A DNA stretch of 22,411 bases from Megamonas sp. UBA1796 (GTDB lineage Bacteria > Bacillota > Negativicutes > Selenomonadales > Selenomonadaceae), in contig DCFU01000049.1 in the NCBI GenBank assembly GCA_002319795.1, forward strand, positions 1 to 22,411. Reading direction: 5' to 3'. Position 1 is the stretch's first letter. The number at the start of each line of letters is the position of its first letter. Below, in pieces: positions 1 through 8,055 of the stretch. The notes beneath the pieces are model-generated. The model worked only from the letters and a program-made list of their open reading frames with translations, did not search any database and was not told where the DNA came from. A program made the position numbers and the translations under genes.

Positions 1-3
1 CAT
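1..3 (-). CDS. start codon of a leftward gene cut by the window edge
   Basis: The first three bases read ATG on the minus strand. A strong Shine-Dalgarno sequence (GGAGGGG on the minus strand, bases 10-16) lies at the right distance, and a consensus promoter lies further upstream at 110-137. Only the start codon is inside the window, so the product cannot be named. The gene is divergent from the outer-membrane protein gene at 412. Confidence 0.6.
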
Positions 4-91
4 TTTGTCCCCTCCAAAATTGTTTTGTGGAAAACATTGTTCATTGTGAACTGTTATATATGGATGCTTATGTATAATACACAACTATGTA

Positions 92-105
92 TTGCATATA
101 TGCAA
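92..105. promoter_or_regulatory. 14-bp perfect palindrome, probable operator
   Basis: TTGCATATATGCAA is a perfect palindrome lying at the predicted transcription start of the leftward promoter. A related partial copy, TTGCATATTGC, lies upstream of the -35 at 142-152. The position fits a repressor site. The regulator is unknown. Confidence 0.45.
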
Positions 106-109
106 AATA

Positions 110-137
110 ATTATATCTTATATAACAAAAATGTCAA
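110..137 (-). promoter_or_regulatory. consensus sigma-A promoter for the leftward gene
   Basis: On the minus strand there is a perfect TTGACA (132-137) and a perfect TATAAT (110-115), separated by 16 bp. Transcription would start near base 103 and give a leader of about 100 nt before the start codon at 3. Confidence 0.75.
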
Positions 138-352
138 TGTCTTGCATATTGCTTTTATAATTATGAATCTACATAACATTGTAGAATAACTTTCGCGGAA
201 GATGGCAAAAATCCTGCCACTTAAACAAACTAGATGCATAAAGTTTCCATGCTATGCTTAAAATATATAGATGTGAAAAAAAGAATTTTAATATTTTTTA
301 TAGATATTTTGGCTGTATTTTAAGCTGTCAGAGTGCTATTTTGTTAAGATTG

Positions 353-361
353 TGCTATAAT
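353..361 (+). promoter_or_regulatory. extended -10 promoter for the outer-membrane protein gene
   Basis: TGC followed by TATAAT at 356-361 forms an extended -10 element. I see no good -35 at 16-18 bp upstream. The predicted leader is about 45 nt. Confidence 0.55.
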
Positions 362-411
362 AAAAATAATTTGTTGTGTGTAATAATTTTTAAATTGGGG
401 GGATTTATAAA

Positions 412-1029
412 ATGAAAAAGAAAATTTTACTTGGGGTGGCCGTGTGCATGTCTTTGAGTACGGCAGCCTTTGCAGCGCCGCTTGAAAATTATCATGCGGG
501 TAAGGCAGAGGTCAATGTTGGTACATCCGTAGTTCCAGCCATGAATATTAGTGCAAATGGGAATGTTGAAAAATCGGATGTCAAGCATAGAGTTGAAGGC
601 GGTGCAACTGTAGGAATCGGGCACAACTTTGCTTTGCAGTACAGATACATGGACAGCCAGATGAAGCCATCGGGCAGTGAATATAATTTCCGGACACAGG
701 AATATAATATTCGTTATAAGTTGGATAAGAATGTTTCTGTTTACGCCGGGCAGCTTCATGCACGTGCAGAGGATGTCGGGAGTGGATCCGCTACCCGTAA
801 TCTCATACAGGCAGGAGTACAGTATGAAGCTCCGGTTGCCAAGAATATGACGGGCTGGGCCAGCATGGGCTTTGGCAAGGATTTGCAGCATTATGAGGCT
901 GGTGTAGGTTATGCGCTCATGGATAATCTTGATCTGGATGTATTCTATCAGTACACGCAGGTTAAGAACATACAGAGTGTAGATTTTACAGCCAAAGGCC
1001 TCTATGCGGGATTGTCCTTCCACTTCTGA
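412..1029 (+). CDS. small outer-membrane beta-barrel protein
   Basis: This 205-residue protein starts with a classical signal peptide: a Lys-rich N-terminus, a hydrophobic core and a probable AFA-A cleavage site near residue 22. The mature part is made of alternating polar and aromatic stretches such as FALQYRYMD, EYNIRYKL, LDVFYQYTQV and GLYAGLSFHF, as expected for amphipathic beta strands, and it ends in Phe, the usual last residue of BAM-assembled barrels. Its length suits an 8-stranded barrel. The start is supported by a G-rich ribosome site (six G) 8 nt upstream. Such proteins occur in diderm Firmicutes; the exact role (structural, porin-like or adhesive) cannot be told. It is a single-gene unit, with its own extended -10 promoter and its own terminator. 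Confidence 0.85.
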   Translation: MKKKILLGVAVCMSLSTAAFAAPLENYHAGKAEVNVGTSVVPAMNISANGNVEKSDVKHRVEGGATVGIGHNFALQYRYMDSQMKPSGSEYNFRTQEYNIRYKLDKNVSVYAGQLHARAEDVGSGSATRNLIQAGVQYEAPVAKNMTGWASMGFGKDLQHYEAGVGYALMDNLDLDVFYQYTQVKNIQSVDFTAKGLYAGLSFHF

Positions 1030-1057
1030 GGCATATAGGATTATTGCTATATAATAG

Positions 1058-1140
1058 AAACGCATCCTTTCTGAACTGACCTCCAAAAGTTAGATTTGTT
1101 TTGTCTGATTTTTGGGATTGCTTCATCGGGGGATGCGTTT
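1058..1140 (+). terminator. nested long-loop terminator of the outer-membrane gene
   Basis: AAACGCATCC at 1058-1067 pairs perfectly with GGATGCGTTT at 1131-1140, and a run of T follows. The loop is unusually long (63 nt) and holds a second, imperfect hairpin: CCAAAAGTTAGAT (1083-1095) against GTCTGATTTTTGG (1103-1115). See the finding on its IS-like sequence. Confidence 0.65.
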
Positions 1141-1305
1141 TTTTATTGTATCTTGGGTAAATGATTTAACAAAGATAACTGTAAACTGTAAGAAATGATA
1201 GGAAGTTACCCTACAGTGCCGAATTGTGGAAAGCAGAGCGATGGATCGGAGTGTCATTGCAAAATTTTAGTTATTGATTTTGGATGTTTATTATTTTTTG
1301 TCGGA

Positions 1306-1333
1306 TAGACAAGTCTTTCTTACATGATATGAT
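1306..1333 (+). promoter_or_regulatory. promoter of the ABC transporter / two-component operon
   Basis: TAGACA (1306-1311), a 16-bp spacer, then TGA-TATGAT (extended -10, 1325-1333). An AGAC-AA-GTCT inverted repeat (1307-1316) overlaps the -35 and could be a regulator contact. The rest of the gap from 1141 to 1305 holds only short repeats around 1178-1220, such as AACTGTAAACTGTAA and a distal TACAGT; I assign nothing to them. Confidence 0.5.
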
Positions 1334-1379
1334 TTAATTGATAGAATTTTTTAAATTGCAGTATAGGAGAGGAAAAGAA

Positions 1380-2432
1380 ATGAGAAACATGAAACGGGCA
1401 CTGGCGGTAATCATGGCAATCGCAGTTATAGGGGGCACGGCAGGCTGTGGCGCAGGAGGATCAGACAAGCAGACATCCGCAGCAAATGAAGATAAGGTGC
1501 TTACTGTCTATACGGCACGCAGCGAGAGCCTTAATAATCTTGTAATCCCAAATTTTGAAAAAGACACAGGTATTAAGGTCAATGTCATAGTTGCTGGAAC
1601 GGGTCCGCTCGTGAAGCGTGTAGCTTCAGAAAAAAATAATCCACAGGGGGATGTCCTTTGGGCAGGAGATCAGACGATGCTTGAATCGCAGAAGGATTTG
1701 TTCATGCAGTATACTTCACCAGAAGACGAGAATATGATGGATGCTTTCAAAAATAAGACGGGATATTTTTCGGCAGCTTTTGCTGACCCGACGGTATTTA
1801 TTGTAAATACGAACCTGGCAGGCAACACCAAGATTGAGAAGTTTGAGGATTTGCTGAATCCCGAGCTTAAGGGAAAAATAGCTTTTGGCGATCCGGCAAA
1901 CTCCAGCTCCGCTTTTCAGTCACTTATGGCAATGCTTTATGGCATGGGGAAGAATGGAGACCCGATGTCAGATGAAGCATGGGCGTTTGTTGATAAATTC
2001 ATTGCTAACCTCGATAATAAAATACTTAATAGTTCCGGTGGTGTACATAAGGGTGTGGCCGACGGCGAATATACAGTTGGTTTGACGTGGGAGGATCCGG
2101 CAGCAACCTATGTGCGCAATAGTGCACCAGTCAAGGTTATATTCCCACAGGAAGGGGCCATCTTCCCTGGAGAATCTGTGCAGATTATCAAAGATTGCAA
2201 ACATGCTGAGAATGCAAAAAAATTCGTAGATTATATGCTGTCAGCAAAAATGCAGGAAATGGCAGGAAAAGAGCTTACAGTGCGGCCCTTGCGCAAGAAT
2301 ATTAAACTTGCATCCTACATGACCCCGATAAGCGGTATTCATCTCTTTGATAATTATGATGAAGGCTGGGTTTCAGATCATAAAAATGAAATTATAGCTA
2401 TGTGGAATAAACATCTGGAAAATTTGAAATAA
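1380..2432 (+). CDS. ABC transporter substrate-binding lipoprotein, ferric/AfuA class
   Basis: This 350-residue protein has a basic N-terminus, a hydrophobic stretch and a lipobox-like TAGC, so it should be a lipid-anchored solute receptor. The body matches the class of extracellular binding proteins that includes FbpA/FutA, AfuA and the 2-aminoethylphosphonate binders: TVYTARSESL at the start of the mature domain, GDVLWAGD, FADPTVFIVN, GKIAFGDPANSSS, and GESVQIIKDCKHAENAK near the C-terminus. The tandem Tyr that holds Fe(III) in FbpA is not visible in the corresponding region (VGLTWEDPAATYVRNSAPV). I chose the ATG at 1380 because AGGAGAGG lies 7 nt upstream; an in-frame ATG at 1338 has no such site. 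It heads the operon with the ATPase, permease, kinase and response regulator. The substrate could be a hexose phosphate, another organophosphate, a phosphonate, or iron. Confidence 0.85.
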   Translation: MRNMKRALAVIMAIAVIGGTAGCGAGGSDKQTSAANEDKVLTVYTARSESLNNLVIPNFEKDTGIKVNVIVAGTGPLVKRVASEKNNPQGDVLWAGDQTMLESQKDLFMQYTSPEDENMMDAFKNKTGYFSAAFADPTVFIVNTNLAGNTKIEKFEDLLNPELKGKIAFGDPANSSSAFQSLMAMLYGMGKNGDPMSDEAWAFVDKFIANLDNKILNSSGGVHKGVADGEYTVGLTWEDPAATYVRNSAPVKVIFPQEGAIFPGESVQIIKDCKHAENAKKFVDYMLSAKMQEMAGKELTVRPLRKNIKLASYMTPISGIHLFDNYDEGWVSDHKNEIIAMWNKHLENLK

Positions 2433-2458
2433 TGATTGCAAGTTGAAAATGAAGAAGG

Positions 2459-2499
2459 AAAAAGGCTGTTGAAACGTACACGAATCGATGGCCTTTTTT
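2459..2499 (+). terminator. intra-operon attenuator hairpin between receptor and ATPase genes
   Basis: AAAAAGGC (2459-2466) pairs with GCCTTTTT (2491-2498). The stem extends inward with GUUG/CGAU wobble pairs, and the T tract is part of the 3' arm. A leaky terminator here would keep receptor mRNA in excess over the ATPase and permease, a common pattern in binding-protein transporters. Confidence 0.6.
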
Positions 2500-2526
2500 A
2501 ATACGGCAGGGTAGCGGAGGATAAAT

Positions 2527-3627
2527 ATGAGTGTTTCGATTGATATCGATAAGGTTATAAAAAAATATGGGGATACGGTTGTTATAAGCGGTCTTTCCCT
2601 GCAGGTGCATCCTGGTGAATTTTTTACGTTGCTGGGGCCTTCCGGCTGTGGGAAAACAACATTACTACGCATGATTATTGGCTTCAATTCCATTGAGGGA
2701 GGAACTATAAAAATTGCTGACCGCAGAATCAATGATACGCCGACAGATAAGCGCAATATGGGTATGGTATTCCAAAATTATGCAATTTTCCCCCATATGT
2801 CGGTAAAAGAGAATGTTGCGTTTGGTTTACGGATGAGAAAAATACCGGAAAAAGATATTGAAACGCGTGTAGATGAAATACTGCGTGTCGTGAAAATCAA
2901 GCACTTAGAGAATCGTATGCCCACAGAACTTTCGGGCGGACAACAGCAGCGGGTAGCCTTGGCGCGCGCTATTGTTATTCGTCCGGAGGTTTTGCTGATG
3001 GATGAACCGCTTTCCAATCTTGACGCAAAACTGCGTGTGGAGATGCGTAACGCCATTAAGAGTATTCAACGTCAGATTGATATTACAACGGTCTATGTAA
3101 CACATGATCAGGAGGAAGCACTTGCAGTCTCAGATCGGATTGCTGTTATGAATGGCGGTATCATTCAGCAGATTGGTACCCCGCAAATGATTTATCAACG
3201 GCCGGCAAATGTTTTTGTCTCTACATTTATTGGCTTATCAAATCTTTTGGACGCTGTAATTTTTTGTGAGGCCGATAGAAAAGGCATTGTTTTCGAATTT
3301 GGCTATCGTGTGGAGATGCAAAATCTTGTACCGAACGTAGAGAATGCACAAAAAGTGTGCGTCTCCGTCAGGCCGGAAGAATTTATTATGGTGGAGCAGA
3401 GTGAAGAAGGCATACCAATTGTTATTCAAAATATTGTTTTCCTAGGGCTGCATACACACTATTTTGTTAAGACAGATCATGGACAGGTTCTTGAGGTTAT
3501 CCAAAATCAGGAGAATACGGCAATTCTTTTGGATGGCACGCGGCTTAGCTTAAAGGTGAAAACAGATAAAATCAATGTTTTTCATGAAAAAACGAAGGGT
3601 ACATTGATTAAAGGTGAGACAAAATGA
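2527..3627 (+). CDS. ABC transporter ATP-binding protein, FbpC/PotA class
   Basis: This is the 366-residue nucleotide-binding subunit that powers import of the solute delivered by the lipoprotein at 1380. Visible motifs in order: Walker A GPSGCGKTT (about residues 38-46), Q-loop MVFQNYA, ABC signature LSGGQQQRVALARAI, Walker B VLLMDEPLSNLD and H-loop VTHD. The C-terminal 120 or so residues form a TOBE-type regulatory extension (for example CVSVRPEEFIMVE), as in FbpC, PotA and CysA-like subunits. A CGGAGG ribosome site precedes the ATG. The stop overlaps the permease start by 4 bp (ATGA), so the two are translationally coupled. The subunit itself gives no substrate information. Confidence 0.93.
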   Translation: MSVSIDIDKVIKKYGDTVVISGLSLQVHPGEFFTLLGPSGCGKTTLLRMIIGFNSIEGGTIKIADRRINDTPTDKRNMGMVFQNYAIFPHMSVKENVAFGLRMRKIPEKDIETRVDEILRVVKIKHLENRMPTELSGGQQQRVALARAIVIRPEVLLMDEPLSNLDAKLRVEMRNAIKSIQRQIDITTVYVTHDQEEALAVSDRIAVMNGGIIQQIGTPQMIYQRPANVFVSTFIGLSNLLDAVIFCEADRKGIVFEFGYRVEMQNLVPNVENAQKVCVSVRPEEFIMVEQSEEGIPIVIQNIVFLGLHTHYFVKTDHGQVLEVIQNQENTAILLDGTRLSLKVKTDKINVFHEKTKGTLIKGETK

Positions 3628-5288
3628 AATATGCAGGTGAAGGACGCTGGTCCATCTGGAAGTCATTTAGTTTGATGATTTTGGCGGTTTTTCTGTTGTT
3701 TATTATTTATCCTTTGGTACTCGTTCTTTATAAAAGTATCATGGATCCATTTTCTGGTGCATTTACGATGGAATATTTCGGGCGTTTTTTTGCCAAGAAA
3801 TTTTATTGGAGCACCATGGTAAATAGTATAGAAGTAACGGTTTGTGCAACCCTGCTGGCAGCGATTATTGGTCTTCCTCTGGCGTACCTTATGCGGAGTG
3901 TGAAGATCAGAGGCAGCGGGCTTTTGAATATCCTTATTGTCATATCCTATCTGTCACCACCTTTTATCGGTGCTTATGCATGGATACAGCTTTTGGGACG
4001 CAATGGCGTTGTGACACAGGTGCTTAATGAGATATTCGGGGTTGCTTTTGGAGGCGTATATGGTTTTGCCGGGATTGTGCTTGTCTTTACGCTGCAATCG
4101 TTTCCTTTGGTATATATTTATGTTTCCGGCGCGCTGAAAAATATGGATAATTCCCTGAACGAGGCAGCGGAAAGCCTTGGCTGCAGCAGAGTAAGACGCA
4201 TATGGGAAATTATTGTACCATTGGTCATGCCAACCTTACTGGCGAGTTCGCTGCTGGTGTTCATGCGGGTGTTTGCTGATTTTGGTACGCCGATGCTTAT
4301 CGGTGAGGGTTTCAAGACATTACCCGTACTTGTCTATATGCAGTTCATGGGAGAAGTTGGCGGAGATGATGGTTTTGCAGCTGCCATATGTGTAATCATT
4401 ATAATGCTGACAATTCTTATGTTTTTTGCCCAGAGATTCCTTGCCAACCGGAGCACATATTCGATGACGGCGCTTAGGCCGCTTGTTGCGGAAAAGGCAA
4501 GCGGCATCAAGCAATTTTTGGCACATGCTTGTGTCTATATTATTGTAGGCTTTGCAATCCTGCCGCAAATTGTTGTGGTGTATACTTCTTTCTTACGCAG
4601 CAACGGCGGACAGGTTTTCACAGGCGGCTTTGCTCTGCAGAGCTATGAGGCAACTTTATTTGCTAAGGACAATGACGTCATTTGGAATACATACACGTTA
4701 GGGATTATGAGTATATGCATTGTTTTGATACTGGGTGTGCTTATCTCGTATTTGGCTGTGCGAAAACGGAGTTTCCTCAATAGTGCCTTGGATACAATTA
4801 CCATGCTTCCTTATATCATCCCAGGCTCCGTACTTGGTATAGCATTTTTGTTTGCGTTCAACAGTCCGCCGATTGTCCTGAGCGGGACAGCCATTATAAT
4901 GATTATTGCATTTGCTATTCGGCGTATGCCTTACACCGTGCGCTCCAGTACGGCAGCTCTCGGCCAGATTAGTCCAAGTATTGAGGAGGCAGCAATTTCA
5001 TTGGGAGCTACCGAGCTCAAGACCTTTTCGAAGGTAACAATTCCCGTGATGATGCCAGGCGTACTTGCTGGGGGTATCATGAGTTGGGTGACCATAATAA
5101 GTGAACTCAGTTCTTCTATCATCTTATATACAAATGCGAATCAGACGTTGACAATTTCTATTTACACGGAAGTTATTCGCGGCAATTATGGAAATGCATC
5201 CGCATATTCTACCATTTTGACGCTAACCTCTATTTTATCGCTGTTGCTCTTTTATAAACTCACCGGCCGCAGAGATATCAGTATTTAA
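3624..5288 (+). CDS. ABC transporter permease with two fused membrane domains, FbpB class
   Basis: This 554-residue polytopic membrane protein contains two tandem BPD (MetI-like) domains. Each carries the EAA cytoplasmic loop that docks on the ATPase: NEAAESLGCSRVRRIWEIIVP in the first half and EEAAISLGATELKTFSKVTIP in the second. About twelve hydrophobic segments are visible. The fused layout is typical of ferric FbpB and AfuB permeases and of the phosphonate class, and differs from systems that use two separate permeases. It overlaps the ATPase gene by 4 bp, with AAGGTGA as ribosome site. A stem-loop follows before the sensor kinase gene. Confidence 0.92.
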   Translation: MKYAGEGRWSIWKSFSLMILAVFLLFIIYPLVLVLYKSIMDPFSGAFTMEYFGRFFAKKFYWSTMVNSIEVTVCATLLAAIIGLPLAYLMRSVKIRGSGLLNILIVISYLSPPFIGAYAWIQLLGRNGVVTQVLNEIFGVAFGGVYGFAGIVLVFTLQSFPLVYIYVSGALKNMDNSLNEAAESLGCSRVRRIWEIIVPLVMPTLLASSLLVFMRVFADFGTPMLIGEGFKTLPVLVYMQFMGEVGGDDGFAAAICVIIIMLTILMFFAQRFLANRSTYSMTALRPLVAEKASGIKQFLAHACVYIIVGFAILPQIVVVYTSFLRSNGGQVFTGGFALQSYEATLFAKDNDVIWNTYTLGIMSICIVLILGVLISYLAVRKRSFLNSALDTITMLPYIIPGSVLGIAFLFAFNSPPIVLSGTAIIMIIAFAIRRMPYTVRSSTAALGQISPSIEEAAISLGATELKTFSKVTIPVMMPGVLAGGIMSWVTIISELSSSIILYTNANQTLTISIYTEVIRGNYGNASAYSTILTLTSILSLLLFYKLTGRRDISI

Positions 5289-5357
5289 TCCATCTTGCTT
5301 ATGCTTAGGGTACGGTTTGTTCCTGTCAGAAACCAGGATGTGGCTGTCCATGGGTTT

Positions 5358-5395
5358 GCGGGGACATTGCACAGGAAGTGTCCCCGCTTTATAAT
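5358..5395 (+). terminator. strong hairpin with a weak T tract before the sensor kinase
   Basis: GCGGGGACA (5358-5366) pairs perfectly with TGTCCCCGC (5379-5387). Only three T follow directly, and a TATAAT sequence sits at 5390-5395. This could be a partial terminator with an internal promoter for the kinase gene, although the -35 candidate (TTGCAC at 17 bp) is poor. Confidence 0.45.
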
Positions 5396-5426
5396 GAAAG
5401 ATAGCACGGAAGGGGAGTAGAAAAGA

Positions 5427-7139
5427 ATGGATGCCATAATGACCTTCCGGGATTATATAAAGCATTTATTTGTGTGGTGTATCCTTGCGATTATCGGCCT
5501 TATGCTGGTTGTATTCAGCATGCTTATGATGCTGCACTATTACTGGTTTGTTGTTCAGGCAAATGAGCGCTGCAATCAGGAAATATGCTCGGTTATCGAA
5601 ATGGAATGGAACCGTTATCTTGATGGGGTTCAGGGATTTGCCGAAAATGGGCAGCTTCAACGGGCACTTTCGGATGCTGAGGAACGGAGTGCAATGAATC
5701 AGCGCCTTTATGAATTTGTTTTTGCGGGTCCATTGCATGCCGATTTTGTACTGTTGGACGAGAATAAGCAGGTAATTACATCCAGCCTTTACAAGGTGAA
5801 TCAGGAACTTTTACTCATGAATCGTGGGCTGCGGGAGGATCTGCAGGCTTTGGATGAAAGTCCGGATGTTGTGCAAAAGGGCGTAATGCATATACCGTTT
5901 TTACATGGACAGGAGGCAAGTTATGTTTTTTTGCGTGCAGTGCGGCAGGATGGGAGAATCCGAGGTTATTTGATTTTTAGTCTGAAAGAGGAAAGCTTCA
6001 ATGCGCTGCTGCACGATAAAGATATGGATAATATTGCGGTTATGGATGCTTTTGACCATATAATTTTTTCGACGAATCGACTGTTGGTGGATTCTTTGGG
6101 AAAATTCAATGAAGAATTAGAACAGGATGGGATCGTTCGTATGCGGGATCGCCCTTACTATGCAGCAACACATATTTTAGCGGATAGTCATATTCGCGTG
6201 GTTACGATGACATCGCTCGTAAGGCAAAAACAGTTGCTGCAATTCGGGGGAGCGTTTTTGCTTTTCATTAGTTTGGTACTGCTTATGTCTATGCCCTTTT
6301 TTGTGGACAAGGTAACGGCACGCAGCCTCCGTTCAATCGATGGCCTTATGCAGGCAGTACGTGCGTGCAGTCAGGGAGACATCGCTTATCAGCTGAGAAA
6401 ACAGCAAAGTTTTCAGGAGTTTCAGATCCTTTATGAAAATTTTAATTCCATGATGCGGACATTACAGCAGCTTTTAAAAAGCAATTCTGAGATGTCAGAG
6501 CGAAAACGTCTTATGGAAGTAAAGCAGCTGGAAGGACAGTTTAATCCACATTTTGCCTTTAATGTGATGGAGGTGCTGCGATATGAAATTTTCATTGATC
6601 CACAGAAAGCATCCGAAATGGTAGTGGCCTTTGCCAACCTTATGCGTTATACCATTAACTATGGCAGTTCCTATGTCACGCTGCAAACCGATATCTGTTA
6701 TGTGCAGGACTATCTGCGTTTGCAAAAGATGCGCTATGGACAGCGTCTGCAGTATGAAATTGATATTGCGTCAGAATTGTTGTCATGCAGAGTACCTAAG
6801 CTTTTGGTTCAGCCGATTGTAGAGAATAGTATTGTTCATGGGCTGGAAGAAACGAAATCTATTAAAATCGTGCTGCGGGGTTGGCAGGAAGAAAAGGAAC
6901 TCTTACTCTGCGTGGAGGATAACGGGCCAGGACTAAGCAAAGAAAAATATCAGGAACTTACGAAACTGCTTACTGCAGAGGAAGCAGATCCAGCGCATAT
7001 AGGGATTTATAATGTCCACCGGGCATTGCGCTTGTTGTATGGAGATGCTTATGGACTTACACTCTATAACATGCCGGCTGGTGGTTTGCGTGTAGTTTTG
7101 AAGCTGCCGCTGCGATGGGAGGATGAGCAGCATGTATAA
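5427..7139 (+). CDS. sensor histidine kinase, LytS/YesM family
   Basis: This 570-residue membrane kinase has a first membrane segment at about 12-36, an extracellular sensing region to about 270, a second segment at about 274-294 (FGGAFLLFISLVLLMSMPFFV), a HAMP-like linker, and a YesM-type His_kinase domain. The phospho-acceptor is His375 in QFNPHFAFNVMEVLRYE; the family norm is INPHFLYN, so FAFN is a variant. The N box is VENSIVHG (Asn467), followed by VEDNGPGL and HIGIYNVHRAL of the HATPase domain. It should phosphorylate the response regulator encoded next, with which it overlaps by 8 bp. Its place directly after an ABC importer suggests that it senses the same solute, perhaps through the lipoprotein. 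Confidence 0.92.
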   Translation: MDAIMTFRDYIKHLFVWCILAIIGLMLVVFSMLMMLHYYWFVVQANERCNQEICSVIEMEWNRYLDGVQGFAENGQLQRALSDAEERSAMNQRLYEFVFAGPLHADFVLLDENKQVITSSLYKVNQELLLMNRGLREDLQALDESPDVVQKGVMHIPFLHGQEASYVFLRAVRQDGRIRGYLIFSLKEESFNALLHDKDMDNIAVMDAFDHIIFSTNRLLVDSLGKFNEELEQDGIVRMRDRPYYAATHILADSHIRVVTMTSLVRQKQLLQFGGAFLLFISLVLLMSMPFFVDKVTARSLRSIDGLMQAVRACSQGDIAYQLRKQQSFQEFQILYENFNSMMRTLQQLLKSNSEMSERKRLMEVKQLEGQFNPHFAFNVMEVLRYEIFIDPQKASEMVVAFANLMRYTINYGSSYVTLQTDICYVQDYLRLQKMRYGQRLQYEIDIASELLSCRVPKLLVQPIVENSIVHGLEETKSIKIVLRGWQEEKELLLCVEDNGPGLSKEKYQELTKLLTAEEADPAHIGIYNVHRALRLLYGDAYGLTLYNMPAGGLRVVLKLPLRWEDEQHV

Positions 7140-7917
7140 GGTTCTGATTGTTGAGGACGAGGATATCATCCGCAAAGGAATTATTTTTATGATGGATTGG
7201 CTGAAGGCCGAGTGTGTAGTTGTCGGTGAAGCCTCAGACGGAAACGAGGGGCTGCAGAAGATCGCAGAACTGCAGCCGGATATCGTTATTACAGATGTAA
7301 AGATGCCTTTTAAGAATGGACTGCAGATGTTGGAAGAAAGCCATGAGATATACGATTACGAGGCGATTGTTGTTTCTGGATATGATGAGTTTTCTTATGC
7401 AAAAAAAGCTATTTCGCTTGATGTCACGGAATATTTGCTTAAGCCAGTTGATTTTGATTGTCTTTATAGAACATTAGAGAAACTCAAACAAAAAATCAGA
7501 CAGAAGAAAGCCATGTTTCAATATCAGGAAAAAAAAGTGCATGATTTATCCGAAACTGCATTGGATCTGACATACCGGGACAAAAATAAATACACGATCA
7601 AATTACTTAAATGCATTCAGGAAAAATATGGGCAAAAAATTTCCATCCATGGGCTGAGCGAACTTTATGGCATATCCAGTGTTTATTTGAACATGAAGTT
7701 TAAGCAGGATATGCATTATACTTTTAATGATTTTTTAAACAGGTATCGAATTATGCAGGCGGTAAAACTTTTAAAGCAAAGAGAAAAAAAGGTATATGAG
7801 ATCGCGGCATGTACAGGATTCCAGGATTATAAATATTTTACCTTCGTATTTAAAAAATATGTAGGCTGTTCACCGAGCCGATTCCTGGAGATGATGTCGG
7901 AGACAGATGGAGCGTAA
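7132..7917 (+). CDS. response regulator with AraC-type DNA-binding domain, YesN family
   Basis: This 261-residue regulator has an N-terminal receiver domain with acidic residues in VEDED, phospho-acceptor Asp55 in ITDVKMP, Ser82 in VVSGYDE and Lys104 in LLKPVD. A linker follows, then a C-terminal AraC helix-turn-helix pair (YGISSVYLNMKFKQ, VYEIAACTGFQDYKYFTFVFKKYVGCSPSRF). I prefer the ATG at 7132 to the one at 7123 because GGGAGG directly abuts 7123 but is 9 nt from 7132, and the protein then starts MYKVLIVEDE like its relatives. It probably activates the operon or a linked uptake gene in response to the upstream kinase. A strong hairpin ends the unit. Confidence 0.92.
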   Translation: MYKVLIVEDEDIIRKGIIFMMDWLKAECVVVGEASDGNEGLQKIAELQPDIVITDVKMPFKNGLQMLEESHEIYDYEAIVVSGYDEFSYAKKAISLDVTEYLLKPVDFDCLYRTLEKLKQKIRQKKAMFQYQEKKVHDLSETALDLTYRDKNKYTIKLLKCIQEKYGQKISIHGLSELYGISSVYLNMKFKQDMHYTFNDFLNRYRIMQAVKLLKQREKKVYEIAACTGFQDYKYFTFVFKKYVGCSPSRFLEMMSETDGA

Positions 7918-7957
7918 TGAAATATACCCGCAGTCTGAATCTACAACTAAAATAAAT

Positions 7958-8022
7958 ATACAGCTTCACTTTTCGGGAGCGCAGATAAGCGTTTTAGAAA
8001 AGTGAAGCTGTATTTTTATTTT
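7958..8022. terminator. bidirectional terminator between convergent genes
   Basis: A perfect 17-bp stem, ATACAGCTTCACTTTTC (7958-7974) against 7997-8013, is followed by a T-rich stretch. On the minus strand the stem is also followed by a T-rich run, so it can serve both the response regulator gene and the ABC-F gene. Confidence 0.85.
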
Positions 8023-8055
8023 ATAGAGAATATTTAATAGACCAGTTTCTGCTGC

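Noticed and set aside
427..1086. A 219-codon open frame opposite the outer-membrane protein gene
   Set aside because: The plus-strand protein has a signal peptide, barrel-like strands, a C-terminal Phe and a good ribosome site. The minus frame has none of these.
1380..5288. Direct naming as ferric iron transporter fbpABC
   Set aside because: The family fits, but the Fe-binding tandem Tyr is not visible and the linked two-component system points elsewhere. The substrate was left open and no symbol was given.
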